Origin: an uncultured Carboxylicivirga sp.
GTDB lineage: Bacteria > Bacteroidota > Bacteroidia > Bacteroidales > Marinilabiliaceae
Assembly (NCBI GenBank): GCA_947491945.1
Contig: CANLLN010000014.1
Span: 54,887-118,886, forward strand
Direction of reading: 5' to 3'
Length of the DNA: 64,000 bases
Positions 36,619 to 45,208 of the stretch are shown here, one piece after another. Positions within the stretch are counted from its first letter, which is position 1; the number at the start of each line of letters is the position of its first letter. The notes under the pieces are model-generated. The model ran no database searches. It was not told the DNA's origin and was given only the letters and a program-made list of their open reading frames with translations. The position numbers and the translations under genes were made by a program.

Positions 36619-39258
36619 ATGTTTGCTACTGTTATGGAAGCAGGCACAAAGAAAATATTAGGCACATTAGCAGCAGTTGCAGCCGTTGGTGGTGGTTTCT
36701 ACCTGATTAAAAAAGGCAAAAAGCTTCTTGCCGGGGCAAAAATGAATTTTGCTCTTTTAGGTTTCCGCATCCACAAGCTGAATTTACAGGAAGTTCAGTT
36801 TGCGGTCAAACTTCGTTGCTACAACCCCACCAACGCACCCATCACCTTAGCGGTCAACCAGGTTATTGCCAACTACAAAGGTTCGGCAATCGCTTATTCC
36901 ACGCCCCACATCAAAGGTCTAACCATTGGCGCTGGCTCAACATACGAGCCTGAAATCACCTTTCAGGTGCCTTACCTGAATCTACTGGGAAAAGGCTTGT
37001 CATTGGCCATGCTCCAAAACACCGCACAATTAAAAGCCGATTTGAGCTTTACGCTTTCGCTCAGCCTCAATGGCGAAAGCATCACCACCACACAAAATTT
37101 AACAAGCGGCACAGCCGGTTTTGAAACAGGCAGCAGTGTGTCTAGGCAGGCGTTCAGCCTGCCGGTTCAGTCTCCTTTATCAATTAAAAGCACTACTAAT
37201 ATGAACGGATTAGCATTGAGCGCTTTGGGCATTGTATCCGGCCCACGAAACACACAGGATGGCCGTCAATACAACCACCTGATAAAAAGAGCATCCGGCA
37301 AAGATGTATTTGTAAAGAACGGCAACGTGCTGGAAACCGTTGAAAGCTGCATCGACCTGATTGCAGAACACTACCGGGAAGTGGAAGACCTGGCGCAGAT
37401 GTTAAAAGTTGGTGAGGCTACTGAACCTGCCGAAGTAAAAGATACCTGTCGTAATATTTTCAACTTCGCCTATCATTACCTGCAATATCATAAGGACGAA
37501 GACGGTACCGAACAGCTTCGTACCCCAGCACGTTCCTGGCTCGATGGGCAAATCAAGTTCAAACAACTAGGCATGGCCTCAGCAGGCATTGACTGTGATG
37601 ATTACAGCATTTTTGTGGGTTCCATCCTTAAATGCCTGGGCATTCCCTTTAAGCTGCGCATCACCAAGTACGATGGCCGCCCCAACTTTCAGCACATCTA
37701 TGTGTTTGTGCCGGCCATGGGCGATAGCGAGGACGAGATCATCATCGACCCGGTACTTTCTAAGTTTGATTACCAGAAGCCTTACAGCTTTGAACGGTCA
37801 GATTTTAATATGTCACCCCTGCAAATGGTCAGTGCTATCCAAGGCATTGATGGCGTATTGGGTACCACCTCATTGGGCTTACCCATTTATGCCTTGTCCG
37901 GTTTAGACCTGGCAGGTGGAACCACCGCCCATAAGGAAGACATGGAGTTAATGGCCATTGTTTCAGGCCTTGATTTTGAGGATGCCGTCAATGGCTTGGG
38001 CAGTGCCGAAGAGGCCACTTACCGCTATCTGGTTCGCACCCGTGATTTCCTGCTTCGGAATAAGGCGAATAAAAATAAGATGGCACACATCCAGAACCCG
38101 GATCAGTTCATCAGCATGATTGACCAGGCTATAAAGTTCTGGCACACGCCCCAAAGGGAAAAGGTACTAGCGAAACTGGCTGAAATTGAGGATAAACTTT
38201 CAGCCAACGGTCTGATTAAGTATGATGCCGATGCCATGGAAGGCCTTGCGGAGCTGGATGATTTGGATGCAGAAATTGATGGACTGGAAGGACAAAGAGG
38301 TCTGGGGGGTTTCTTTAAATCCCTAAAGCGAATCGGTAAAAAGATAGGCAAAGGCATCAAAAAAGGCGCTAAGGCCGTGGGCAAGGCGGCCAAGAAAGTG
38401 GCCAAGGCCATCGTGCGTTTTAATCCGCTTTCCATCGCCGTTCGTAACGGCCTGTTGGCCGCCCTGCGATTAAATATGTTTGGCATAGCCAAGAAGTTGC
38501 AATATGCTTATCTGCCCGATGCCTTAGCAGCTAAATACAGTATTGATGCCGGAAAGCTAAAAGACTTAAAGAAACGCCACAACCGGGTTCGTAAGCTCTT
38601 TAAAGGCTTGCAGGGCAAAGAAAAGAACCTGAGAAAAGCCATTCTAAAGGGCGCCAGACAAAAGAGTAAGGACTTCTCCTTAAAAGGCATGGATGGCTTG
38701 CTGGCCGATTTAAAAGGCTTGGCATCCATGGGCGGACTGGCAGAACTAGGGCAGTTGGGAGCAGCGGCCACAGCAGCATCAGTGGGTGCCGCATCGGGTG
38801 TGCTGGCCAAAATCAAAAACTGGCTGAAACCTGTTACGAATATCTTCAAAAAAGTCAAGGGAAAAGCAGTCGTCAGGAAAGTGGCTAAACTGACCGCCCA
38901 GGGCAAAGCAGTCAGCCAGGCCTTGCAGGAAAGAGCGCGGCAGTATGAGCAGCAATTCACGCCCCATCCGGAAAGCTACGTTCCAGATGAACAGGAGCTT
39001 CCGTCATCTACCAGCGTTCAGCCGGTCATCCAAAAGTCGGGTACTGATGCAGCTACCAATCTCCCTGTGAGCGTTTCTCAAACTCTTTCGCCAACTAAAA
39101 AAGGCATGAGTAAAGGCGCCAAGGTGGGCATTGGCCTTGGTGTGGCCGCCTTGATTGGTACCGGAGCCTATTTTCTGTTTCGCCAGGATGATAAGCCCAA
39201 AGCCTCCACAGGCAAAAAGACTAAAAAGCAATCACTGGGAAGCATCGTGCTTCAATAA
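36619..39258 (+). CDS. Large structural protein: LEA14-like, transglutaminase-like and cationic domains
   Basis: 879 residues. N-terminal hydrophobic segment with glycines (TLAAVAAVGGGFYLIKKGKK). Residues about 45-160: LEA14/WHy-like beta domain (LGFRIHKLNLQEVQFAVKL). Residues about 230-385: transglutaminase-like core with a complete triad: Cys326 (GIDCDDYS), His359 (FQHIYVF), Asp377 (IIIDPV). EIDGL at 552-556 is followed by a very cationic segment (KSLKRIGKKIGKGIKKG). A late Ala/Gly-rich hydrophobic stretch and a final TM helix (VGIGLGVAALIGTGAYFLF) close it. Probably a virion protein, perhaps with processing or membrane-penetrating functions. First gene of the structural operon. Confidence 0.75.
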   Translation: MFATVMEAGTKKILGTLAAVAAVGGGFYLIKKGKKLLAGAKMNFALLGFRIHKLNLQEVQFAVKLRCYNPTNAPITLAVNQVIANYKGSAIAYSTPHIKGLTIGAGSTYEPEITFQVPYLNLLGKGLSLAMLQNTAQLKADLSFTLSLSLNGESITTTQNLTSGTAGFETGSSVSRQAFSLPVQSPLSIKSTTNMNGLALSALGIVSGPRNTQDGRQYNHLIKRASGKDVFVKNGNVLETVESCIDLIAEHYREVEDLAQMLKVGEATEPAEVKDTCRNIFNFAYHYLQYHKDEDGTEQLRTPARSWLDGQIKFKQLGMASAGIDCDDYSIFVGSILKCLGIPFKLRITKYDGRPNFQHIYVFVPAMGDSEDEIIIDPVLSKFDYQKPYSFERSDFNMSPLQMVSAIQGIDGVLGTTSLGLPIYALSGLDLAGGTTAHKEDMELMAIVSGLDFEDAVNGLGSAEEATYRYLVRTRDFLLRNKANKNKMAHIQNPDQFISMIDQAIKFWHTPQREKVLAKLAEIEDKLSANGLIKYDADAMEGLAELDDLDAEIDGLEGQRGLGGFFKSLKRIGKKIGKGIKKGAKAVGKAAKKVAKAIVRFNPLSIAVRNGLLAALRLNMFGIAKKLQYAYLPDALAAKYSIDAGKLKDLKKRHNRVRKLFKGLQGKEKNLRKAILKGARQKSKDFSLKGMDGLLADLKGLASMGGLAELGQLGAAATAASVGAASGVLAKIKNWLKPVTNIFKKVKGKAVVRKVAKLTAQGKAVSQALQERARQYEQQFTPHPESYVPDEQELPSSTSVQPVIQKSGTDAATNLPVSVSQTLSPTKKGMSKGAKVGIGLGVAALIGTGAYFLFRQDDKPKASTGKKTKKQSLGSIVLQ

Positions 39259-39291
39259 GAATAAGCATTTCAATAATTAAATTTTAAACAG

Positions 39292-39948
39292 ATGGCAGTA
39301 AGAAAAACATCTTCACAGCCCCGTTCCAGATCAACGGGCACCAAGATTGACTTTATGAAAGCTACCAATAACATTGGCAAACCCATAGCTGCCGTAGCGG
39401 GGTTTGCGATTGGTAAGTATGCATTGAACAAACTTCAAAAAAGCCCCACCGTCAGCGGTCTTTTGGGTACCGACCTGAAAGGCTACATCGTTCCGGCGGC
39501 CATCACCATGGGTGGCCTGGTAGGCCAGCAGTTCACCCGGAATGAATACATCAAAATGGGCTTGTATGGGATGGCCGGCGCAGGTGTTGAAGCCACCATT
39601 AAGAAAGCCACCGGCAAAACCATCTTACAGGGCCTATCGGGCTTGTTAGGCGATGGCGATATTGAAGACGTTGATTACGAGGAAGTAAACGGACTCCAGG
39701 CCTTGAATCCAATTACCCAGGTGCTTCCGGCAGCCGACATCGACATCGAACGGGAAATCCAGGCTTCTGTATCGGGCGCAGCCGAAGATTACAGCATGAG
39801 CGATGACCCCATGGGAAATGCAGCCAGCGACTATGCCATGTCGGATGAGCCGATTGGTGCGGATGATGATGAGGTGGGTAAGATCACCAACCTTGACCCG
39901 GACAGCATGGATTACGACATTTTTTCGGGGGATATGATGGAATCCTAA
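39292..39948 (+). CDS. Structural protein candidate, Gly-rich N-terminus and acidic C-terminus
   Basis: 218 residues. Basic start (AVRKTSSQPRSRSTGTK), then weakly hydrophobic glycine-rich segments (AAVAGFAIGKYALN; IVPAAITMGGLVG), then EVNGL at 131-135, and a strongly acidic tail with repeats SDDPMGNAASDYAMSDEPIG. The mix suggests a membrane-associated or scaffold-like virion component. Unrecognised family. Confidence 0.65.
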   Translation: MAVRKTSSQPRSRSTGTKIDFMKATNNIGKPIAAVAGFAIGKYALNKLQKSPTVSGLLGTDLKGYIVPAAITMGGLVGQQFTRNEYIKMGLYGMAGAGVEATIKKATGKTILQGLSGLLGDGDIEDVDYEEVNGLQALNPITQVLPAADIDIEREIQASVSGAAEDYSMSDDPMGNAASDYAMSDEPIGADDDEVGKITNLDPDSMDYDIFSGDMMES

Positions 39949-40012
39949 TCCATCCCACTAAGTAACCACAAACAACAATTCAAATATTTAATAACGCAAA
40001 AAGAGAAAAATC

Positions 40013-40858
40013 ATGGCAGAAATAAGCGAGCAAAATGATTTGTACCCTTCAATGGAAGAGATTGAAGGTTTGGAAGAAGCCATCCTTAACAAGGAGGAAG
40101 ATGCCCTGGAAAAAGAAGAAGACCATGACGATGCGGTGGAAGGCATCGGTGATTTAGGTCGTTCACGCCGAAAAAGCCGACGCAGAACACGCCGGGTAAA
40201 GCGTGCCAGCAGCCGTAAGCGTGCGGTTCGCCGCTCGTACAATGCCGGGGCAAAAAGCGTGGCGGTAAAAACCGGGTTAACGAAAGACCTGACCTCCAAA
40301 GGTCAGTTTGAGCTGCGCAGACAGCAGTTACCGGCGGAGGTTCAGAAAGCATTGAAAGATGCCCGTATGCAAACCGTTGATGCGGCCATCTACACGGTGA
40401 AGAGCATCAAGGACAAGTCCGATATTGATTTGATGGAAGCATCAGACGATAAGAAGTCGGGACGTACCAACCTGAACCGTGCCCAGTTGGATAGCGGTAA
40501 ATACCTGCTTTTAACCGATGTGGTGCTTGAGTATGCCCATGGTTCATCCGAGGAGGATAACGACCCGGCAGATTTTGCCTTCGGTCAGTTTGCCTTACCG
40601 CCTCAAATCCTGAACGGTACCTTTGAGATGACCCTGGGCACCAAGGTGATTATCCCTGAAATATCCTGTGCCGTGTTCGACGATACCGACAGCACCAAGC
40701 GTAAGTTCCAGTACAAGCTGGCCAATCCCAAGTGGTTGAAGCCATCCATGGACATCACGCCAAAGCTGAACATGCCAAAGGCCATCAACAATGGCGACAA
40801 GGTGTTTAACCCGGCTGTTAAGGTAACACTGATGGGCACCATCACAGAGAAAGCCTAA
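40013..40858 (+). CDS. Major capsid protein candidate
   Basis: 281 residues. Acidic N-terminus with EIEGL at 16-20, then an Arg/Lys-rich segment at about 53-80 (RRKSRRRTRRVKRASSRKR), then about 180 residues with regular beta strands (YLLLTDVVLEYA; GTFEMTLGTKVIIPEISCAV; AVKVTLMGTI). An Arg-rich arm before a beta domain is typical of small jelly-roll coat proteins that bind packaged nucleic acid. It is flanked by other structural candidates. No HK97-type feature seen. Alternatives: minor coat or core protein. Confidence 0.5.
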   Translation: MAEISEQNDLYPSMEEIEGLEEAILNKEEDALEKEEDHDDAVEGIGDLGRSRRKSRRRTRRVKRASSRKRAVRRSYNAGAKSVAVKTGLTKDLTSKGQFELRRQQLPAEVQKALKDARMQTVDAAIYTVKSIKDKSDIDLMEASDDKKSGRTNLNRAQLDSGKYLLLTDVVLEYAHGSSEEDNDPADFAFGQFALPPQILNGTFEMTLGTKVIIPEISCAVFDDTDSTKRKFQYKLANPKWLKPSMDITPKLNMPKAINNGDKVFNPAVKVTLMGTITEKA

Positions 40859-40977
40859 TAGCGTAGTGAGTACAGAGTGGTGAGTGGATGGATGCCCATC
40901 GCTCACTACTCATCTTTCATCACTCACTGCTCATTATACAGTCTCACATCTTAACTCTCACTACACAAAACAAAAAA
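40859..40977. repeat. Intergenic palindromic low-complexity repeat
   Basis: GTGAGTACAGAGTGGTGAGT and CATCACTCACTGCTC arms of GTGAGTGG-like units fold back on each other between two structural genes. Same architecture as 41378, 45130 and 22004, different sequence. Confidence 0.5.
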
Positions 40978-41361
40978 ATGGAAGCTCAAGAGCATATTAA
41001 GAAACTACAAGTGGTAAAGTTTGAAGTCAGCAAAGGTCAGACCTACGAGTTCAATGGCAACACCAAGACGGAGCACGACCGTATCAAGGGCATTTTCCTA
41101 AGGCTGTCGAACCAGCAAGCCTTACCGGGCGCAACGCTAAGGGTATGGATTGATGATACCGAGATTATACCGGATGATACCGAGGTGGCCTTGCTGCACC
41201 ACAACGATGATATGAGCATTAAGGACGTTACGTTTCCGGTGGATGAAAAGGCCAAGAACAGCCCCGTTCGCATCATCTACAAAGACAATAGCGAGAACCT
41301 GGCTGTTGCCGACAGCTACCACGTCAGGGTGTATCTGCTTGCCGAAGTCCTTAAGAAATAA
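40978..41361 (+). CDS. Small beta-rich structural protein
   Basis: 127 residues from ATG 40978; a longer frame to 40888 would run through the intergenic repeat and is unlikely. Strand-rich (KLQVVKFEVSKGQTYEF; TLRVWIDDTEIIP; SYHVRVYLLAEV). No signal peptide. Possibly a second jelly-roll or vertex protein. Unrecognised. Confidence 0.65.
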   Translation: MEAQEHIKKLQVVKFEVSKGQTYEFNGNTKTEHDRIKGIFLRLSNQQALPGATLRVWIDDTEIIPDDTEVALLHHNDDMSIKDVTFPVDEKAKNSPVRIIYKDNSENLAVADSYHVRVYLLAEVLKK

Positions 41362-41377
41362 AACTCAGACAAAGGTA

Positions 41378-41441
41378 TCAAGACATAAGACGATGCATCC
41401 TGTAAGTCATCTTGATACTGACATCTTACTACTTGATACTG
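41378..41441. repeat. Intergenic TATCAAGA/TCTTGATA repeat, copy 1
   Basis: ATCAAGACATAAGAC and CATCTTGATACT, ACTTGATACT arms; closely similar to 45130-45200 and partly to 42618-42640. Confidence 0.6.
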
Positions 41442-41447
41442 ATTAGG

Positions 41448-42224
41448 ATGAAACGATATTTTGTAATAACACATCACTCCGAGGATAACAGTCACATCAA
41501 CGAGCAGGATTTACTCCCGGCCTCCTGTATGCTGATTACCGGTTTAGCCGTTGTGGCAACCGTTAAGAGAGAATCCGAGCTGATGGATGTGGTGGAAAGC
41601 CTGGCCTATCCGCAGGTGTTGATAACCAAGCTGCTCAACGATGAGCGCATCACGGATTTGTTCTACTCTTACCTCAGAACCCGTGCCAATGAAGCCGATA
41701 GCCGTGCCTTCTTTGAGAGCGACATCCTACCGGAAATCATCCGGGTATTGGGCGATGGTATTGTCTATGCCTGCCTGGAGGAAGAGGAACAGATGGCGCT
41801 GCGTGACAACATCAGTCGGATGTTCCGGGAGCACTTTGTCCGTTTTATCTATGATGAAGCAGGCCTGTATTCCAAAGGCCGGGGCATGACCAACCTTGAT
41901 TTCTCCGATTTCATTGCCCAACAAACCCTGGTGTTTACCTATCAGCACAAGGAAGCACTGTTTAAGCGAACGGTGAAAGCCTACAAACAGCCCGAACCTT
42001 ACGAGTGTGGTAACATCAGCCTCTTGGTTAACGGCAACAGCTTTTTGCTGCGTGATTACATGCTCATGGCCAACCGTAAGGTGAAGCACCTTAGCAAAGA
42101 GGTCATTCCCTTTCATGAGCCGCTGGAAGTCAACAGTAACCTCCATACCGTTTTCAAGAGCAATAAAAACAGTGGCAATCAAACACTAACCATCAGAATC
42201 TACATCGAATATGAACACGAGTGA
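41448..42224 (+). CDS. Structural operon protein, unknown
   Basis: 258 residues from ATG 41448. Alpha-rich centre (DEARF-type acidic segments such as LEEEEQMALRDNISRMFREH) and a beta-rich C-terminal third (CGNISLLVNGNSFLLRDYML; TLTIRIYIEYEHE). No signal. It overlaps the next gene by 14 bp, so it is co-translated with it. Unrecognised. Confidence 0.65.
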   Translation: MKRYFVITHHSEDNSHINEQDLLPASCMLITGLAVVATVKRESELMDVVESLAYPQVLITKLLNDERITDLFYSYLRTRANEADSRAFFESDILPEIIRVLGDGIVYACLEEEEQMALRDNISRMFREHFVRFIYDEAGLYSKGRGMTNLDFSDFIAQQTLVFTYQHKEALFKRTVKAYKQPEPYECGNISLLVNGNSFLLRDYMLMANRKVKHLSKEVIPFHEPLEVNSNLHTVFKSNKNSGNQTLTIRIYIEYEHE

Positions 42225-42576
42225 GTTATTACACACCATTGCCAAAGACCGTGTGGCCGGAATGCGCACCATTGACAGTTACCAGTTAAAACCAACGGTG
42301 GTAAAGGTAACGAAGGCCACCATGTCCCTCGATTTGAAAAACGACATGTGGATTTTGAATACCAAAGGCCTTCCGGCAGCTATTCAGGAGCTGGAAATGA
42401 TTAGCAGCGATAACGTGTTTACCGCCAGCCCTGAAGAATATGATTTGATGGATGAGTTCCGTTACCAGGTATTTACTGATTACATCGACATTCATACCCA
42501 AGCGGATGCGTTTACGCCCTTCCGTCTGGAGTTTGTAAAGATTATTCCGCACCGAAACCCACAGAAGAAAGACTGA
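42211..42576 (+). CDS. Structural operon protein, unknown
   Basis: 121 residues, beta-rich (TVVKVTKATMSLDLKNDMWI; FTPFRLEFVKIIPH). Translation is coupled to the preceding gene. No family recognised; length and strand pattern would fit a small capsid accessory. Confidence 0.65.
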   Translation: MNTSELLHTIAKDRVAGMRTIDSYQLKPTVVKVTKATMSLDLKNDMWILNTKGLPAAIQELEMISSDNVFTASPEEYDLMDEFRYQVFTDYIDIHTQADAFTPFRLEFVKIIPHRNPQKKD

Positions 42577-42642
42577 TAAGCGGAAAAATGGGCACCGCAA
42601 TGCCCTTGCTATAGAATACTCACTATTTGATACTAAAAAACG

Positions 42643-43749
42643 ATGCTTGACTTTAGAGATACCATACAAAGCTGCTACGAATTTATTAAGCGTTCGCAGG
42701 AGCAGCAAAAATACCCTTATGCTTACGAGATATACCTGTTGACAGGCGCTCAGGAAACTGCCTTAACCTCCAGGACATCGGGCACCAACACCTTTAACCA
42801 GGACATAGAAAGTGCCGTTGAAAAAGCCAAACAAGCACATGGCACCTTACGGGTGGATGTTTTTGGGGGCAAAAGTCCCAATGCCCGTAGCCTAAATACC
42901 TACACCATTAACGTGAGTGGCCTGTTGAACCCGCCACAGAAACCCATGGAGAAGGCCGAGATAGTCACCATTGTTAAAGAGGAAATGAAGCAGCTGCAAC
43001 CCCAGGGCAACACCAACGGACTGGGTGAGATTGATGGATTGCTGGGTTTGTTTACCGGTGAAAATGAGCAAGCCAGGGCCAAGGTAGAAGGCCTGTTTGG
43101 TCTGTTCAATGCACTCTCGGGCAACAGCAAGGAGGTGGAGCGCATCAATTACCAGAAGCAGCTGGATGATTTTAAGTTTGAGACACGCTTTACCAACCTG
43201 CAAGAACGTTGCGAAAAGCTGCGTGAAGAAAATGCAGAGCTGCGGGTGGAAAAAGAGCAGTTCTACACCGAGAATAAGGAGCTGAAAAAGGACAAATCAG
43301 AGCTGGAAAACCGCCTGGCAGGTTATGCGCCCAACGAATTAATGAAACGTGTGGCCGTGGGTGTTATCTCCGGCATTGGCGGACGCTTACTGAGCAACAG
43401 TCCCAAGACGGCAGAGCTGTTGGGCTTATCACCGGAGGAGCTGAAAGGCGCATTGGGTATTGTGGATGACTTCCAGGCTAGCAGCCGTGAGGCCGCACAG
43501 ACCATACCGGATGCCGATGTGGAGATTAGCGAGGTGGGTGCGCCTCAGTCGCCGGAGGACAAGAAAAAAGCAGCCATCATCCAAAACCTGTCGGATGCCC
43601 TGATGACCTGGGAGCTGGAGGACGTGGCCAAGATAGCCAACATCGTGGGCTTGTGCCTAGATCAGGCCGGACTCATCAACAAAACACTCTTGTTCCTGAA
43701 TCAATCCATGCAAGGTATTGAGGATGACCATCAGCAAGAGGTGCAATAA
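42643..43749 (+). CDS. Coiled-coil structural protein with EIDGL motif
   Basis: 368 residues. N-terminal about 110 residues mixed alpha/beta (YAYEIYLLTGAQETALTS). EIDGL at 129-133 followed by LGLF and a related KVEGLFGLF. Residues about 170-235 form a strong coiled coil (ERCEKLREENAELRVEKEQF, ENKELKKDKSELENRL). Glycine-rich hinge GVISGIGGRLLS and an alpha-helical C-domain follow. Likely scaffold, spike or internal protein. Confidence 0.65.
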   Translation: MLDFRDTIQSCYEFIKRSQEQQKYPYAYEIYLLTGAQETALTSRTSGTNTFNQDIESAVEKAKQAHGTLRVDVFGGKSPNARSLNTYTINVSGLLNPPQKPMEKAEIVTIVKEEMKQLQPQGNTNGLGEIDGLLGLFTGENEQARAKVEGLFGLFNALSGNSKEVERINYQKQLDDFKFETRFTNLQERCEKLREENAELRVEKEQFYTENKELKKDKSELENRLAGYAPNELMKRVAVGVISGIGGRLLSNSPKTAELLGLSPEELKGALGIVDDFQASSREAAQTIPDADVEISEVGAPQSPEDKKKAAIIQNLSDALMTWELEDVAKIANIVGLCLDQAGLINKTLLFLNQSMQGIEDDHQQEVQ

Positions 43750-43780
43750 GATTTTCATCACTTATCAAAAACAGACGATT

Positions 43781-43957
43781 ATGAGAACATTCAAAATAGG
43801 CATCACCATCGAGGCTGAAACGCCTGAAAGAGTAAAGGAAGTGGGCAACCTGATACAGCATGCCGTCAACAAGGTAGAGCAGGAAGATATGCTTAGGCTG
43901 TTGACCAAGGTGGTTAAGAATCCCGGCATCGTGAAGAAAGCCTTAAAATTCATCTAA
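43781..43957 (+). CDS. Small protein, 58 residues
   Basis: From ATG 43781 (a longer frame starts inside the previous gene). MRTFKIGITIEAETPERVKE then alpha-helical, ending LKFI. Located tightly between structural genes (12 bp before the next). Unrecognised. Confidence 0.55.
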   Translation: MRTFKIGITIEAETPERVKEVGNLIQHAVNKVEQEDMLRLLTKVVKNPGIVKKALKFI

Positions 43958-43969
43958 AACATTAATACC

Positions 43970-44440
43970 GTGCATTTAGAAAAGGTAAATAAAGCATCCC
44001 TGCTTAGTGCAGGCATCAGCATTGGCGTGCCGGTGTTGGCCATCGGTTTGGGCTTTTACGCCCTGCGCAAGCTGTTAAGGCGCAACCCGGATGGCACATC
44101 ATCAACGGTTGCACCCGCCTTAAAGGACATGGTGCTGCAAAGGGAGAACCTCACCATCACGCCCTCCGATGCCGCTTTGTATGCCAATACGCTGTACGGT
44201 GCCATGCTGGATTTTGGCACGGATGAACAGACCATTTACAGCACCATTGATAAAATACAGACCAAGGATGACATGCTTTTGGTGATAAAAGCTTTTGGTA
44301 TGAAGATGTACCTGTGGGGAGGCCGTGCCGCCTTCCTGGGGCAGAACTACAACCTGATTGGTTGGCTGCGCTTTGAGCTTGGTGATAAGGAGATTGCCAC
44401 TATCAAACCCAAATTCGATAGCTGGGGTATTCCTCTCTAA
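43970..44440 (+). CDS. Membrane-anchored protein
   Basis: 156 residues; GTG start at 43970. One N-terminal TM helix (AGISIGVPVLAIGLGFYALR) followed by a basic stop-transfer (KLLRRN) and an alpha-rich domain with TDEQTIYSTIDKIQTKDDM, LWGGRAAFLGQNYNL. The single membrane anchor suits an internal virion membrane or entry device. Unrecognised. Confidence 0.65.
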   Translation: MHLEKVNKASLLSAGISIGVPVLAIGLGFYALRKLLRRNPDGTSSTVAPALKDMVLQRENLTITPSDAALYANTLYGAMLDFGTDEQTIYSTIDKIQTKDDMLLVIKAFGMKMYLWGGRAAFLGQNYNLIGWLRFELGDKEIATIKPKFDSWGIPL

Positions 44441-44499
44441 CAGGCAATGCCTGATATAATTAAAACAGCAATAAGCTACTACATTAACTAGCTGGGGTT

Positions 44500-45114
44500 A
44501 TGAACAAGAAGATCGCATATATTTCGGGAGGGGTGTTAACCACCGGGGCAATAGTAACAGGCGTATTACTTCTTCGCAGAAGAAACAAACGTAAACGTGG
44601 ACTATTGCCCCCGGGTGGTTCCGATACACGTCCGGCCAATATACTCACTACTAACAATAATACATTGCCGGCCAACTTTCAAAACTGGAATGGCGGCACT
44701 GGCTACCTGGCCACTGTCCCCAGGGGCATCCGCAATAATAATCCGGGCAACCTGATTTACACCAACATCAAGTGGAACGGTAAGCTGCCCAAAGCGCAGA
44801 ACAAAGACCGGCGTTTTGAGATGTTTATTGCACCGGTGTATGGGGTGCGAGCCATGATAAAAGACCTCAAAAACGATATTGAGAAGGGCAAGAACACGGT
44901 GCCGGCACTGATCGAGGAATACGCACCCAAATTCGAGAACAACACAGCCGCTTACATCAACACGGTATGCAAGGATTTAAAGGTGAGTAAAACAGCCAGG
45001 CTGTTACCAACCAAAAATACCCTTCGCCTCTTGGTGCTGTCCATATCCAGGGTGGAAAATGGAGGTAATTACATCAGCAACGACCTGTTTGACAGGGCTT
45101 ATTTAATGATTTGA
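44500..45114 (+). CDS. Membrane-anchored virion lysozyme-like protein
   Basis: 204 residues. TM helix near the N-terminus (AYISGGVLTTGAIVTGVLLL) with RRRNKRKR after it. Residues about 72-204 start RGIRNNNPGNLIYTNIKWNG, the signature of phage structural lysozyme/transglycosylase-like proteins (GIRNNNPGN), followed by RFEMFIAPVYGVRAMIK and ISRVENGGNY. Probably the peptidoglycan-piercing enzyme used at entry, as distinct from the GH108 endolysin at the end of the element. Confidence 0.75.
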   Translation: MNKKIAYISGGVLTTGAIVTGVLLLRRRNKRKRGLLPPGGSDTRPANILTTNNNTLPANFQNWNGGTGYLATVPRGIRNNNPGNLIYTNIKWNGKLPKAQNKDRRFEMFIAPVYGVRAMIKDLKNDIEKGKNTVPALIEEYAPKFENNTAAYINTVCKDLKVSKTARLLPTKNTLRLLVLSISRVENGGNYISNDLFDRAYLMI

Positions 45115-45129
45115 TTTAAAGACACAAGT

Positions 45130-45200
45130 ATCAAGATATAAGACACAAGACTAAGCATCATGTAAATCATCTTGATACTCAAATCTTAATACTTGATACT
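45130..45200. repeat. Intergenic TATCAAGA/TCTTGATA repeat, copy 2
   Basis: ATCAAGATATAAGACAC with CATCTTGATACTCAAATC and ACTTGATACT; inverted arms and near-identity to 41378-41441. It precedes the fibre gene. Confidence 0.6.
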
Positions 45201-45208
45201 AAAAAAAT

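Noticed and set aside
37589..38967. Frames of 60-150 codons antisense or out of frame in the 879-residue gene
   Set aside because: Shadows of GC-rich coding sequence; no domain, no spacing consistent with genes.
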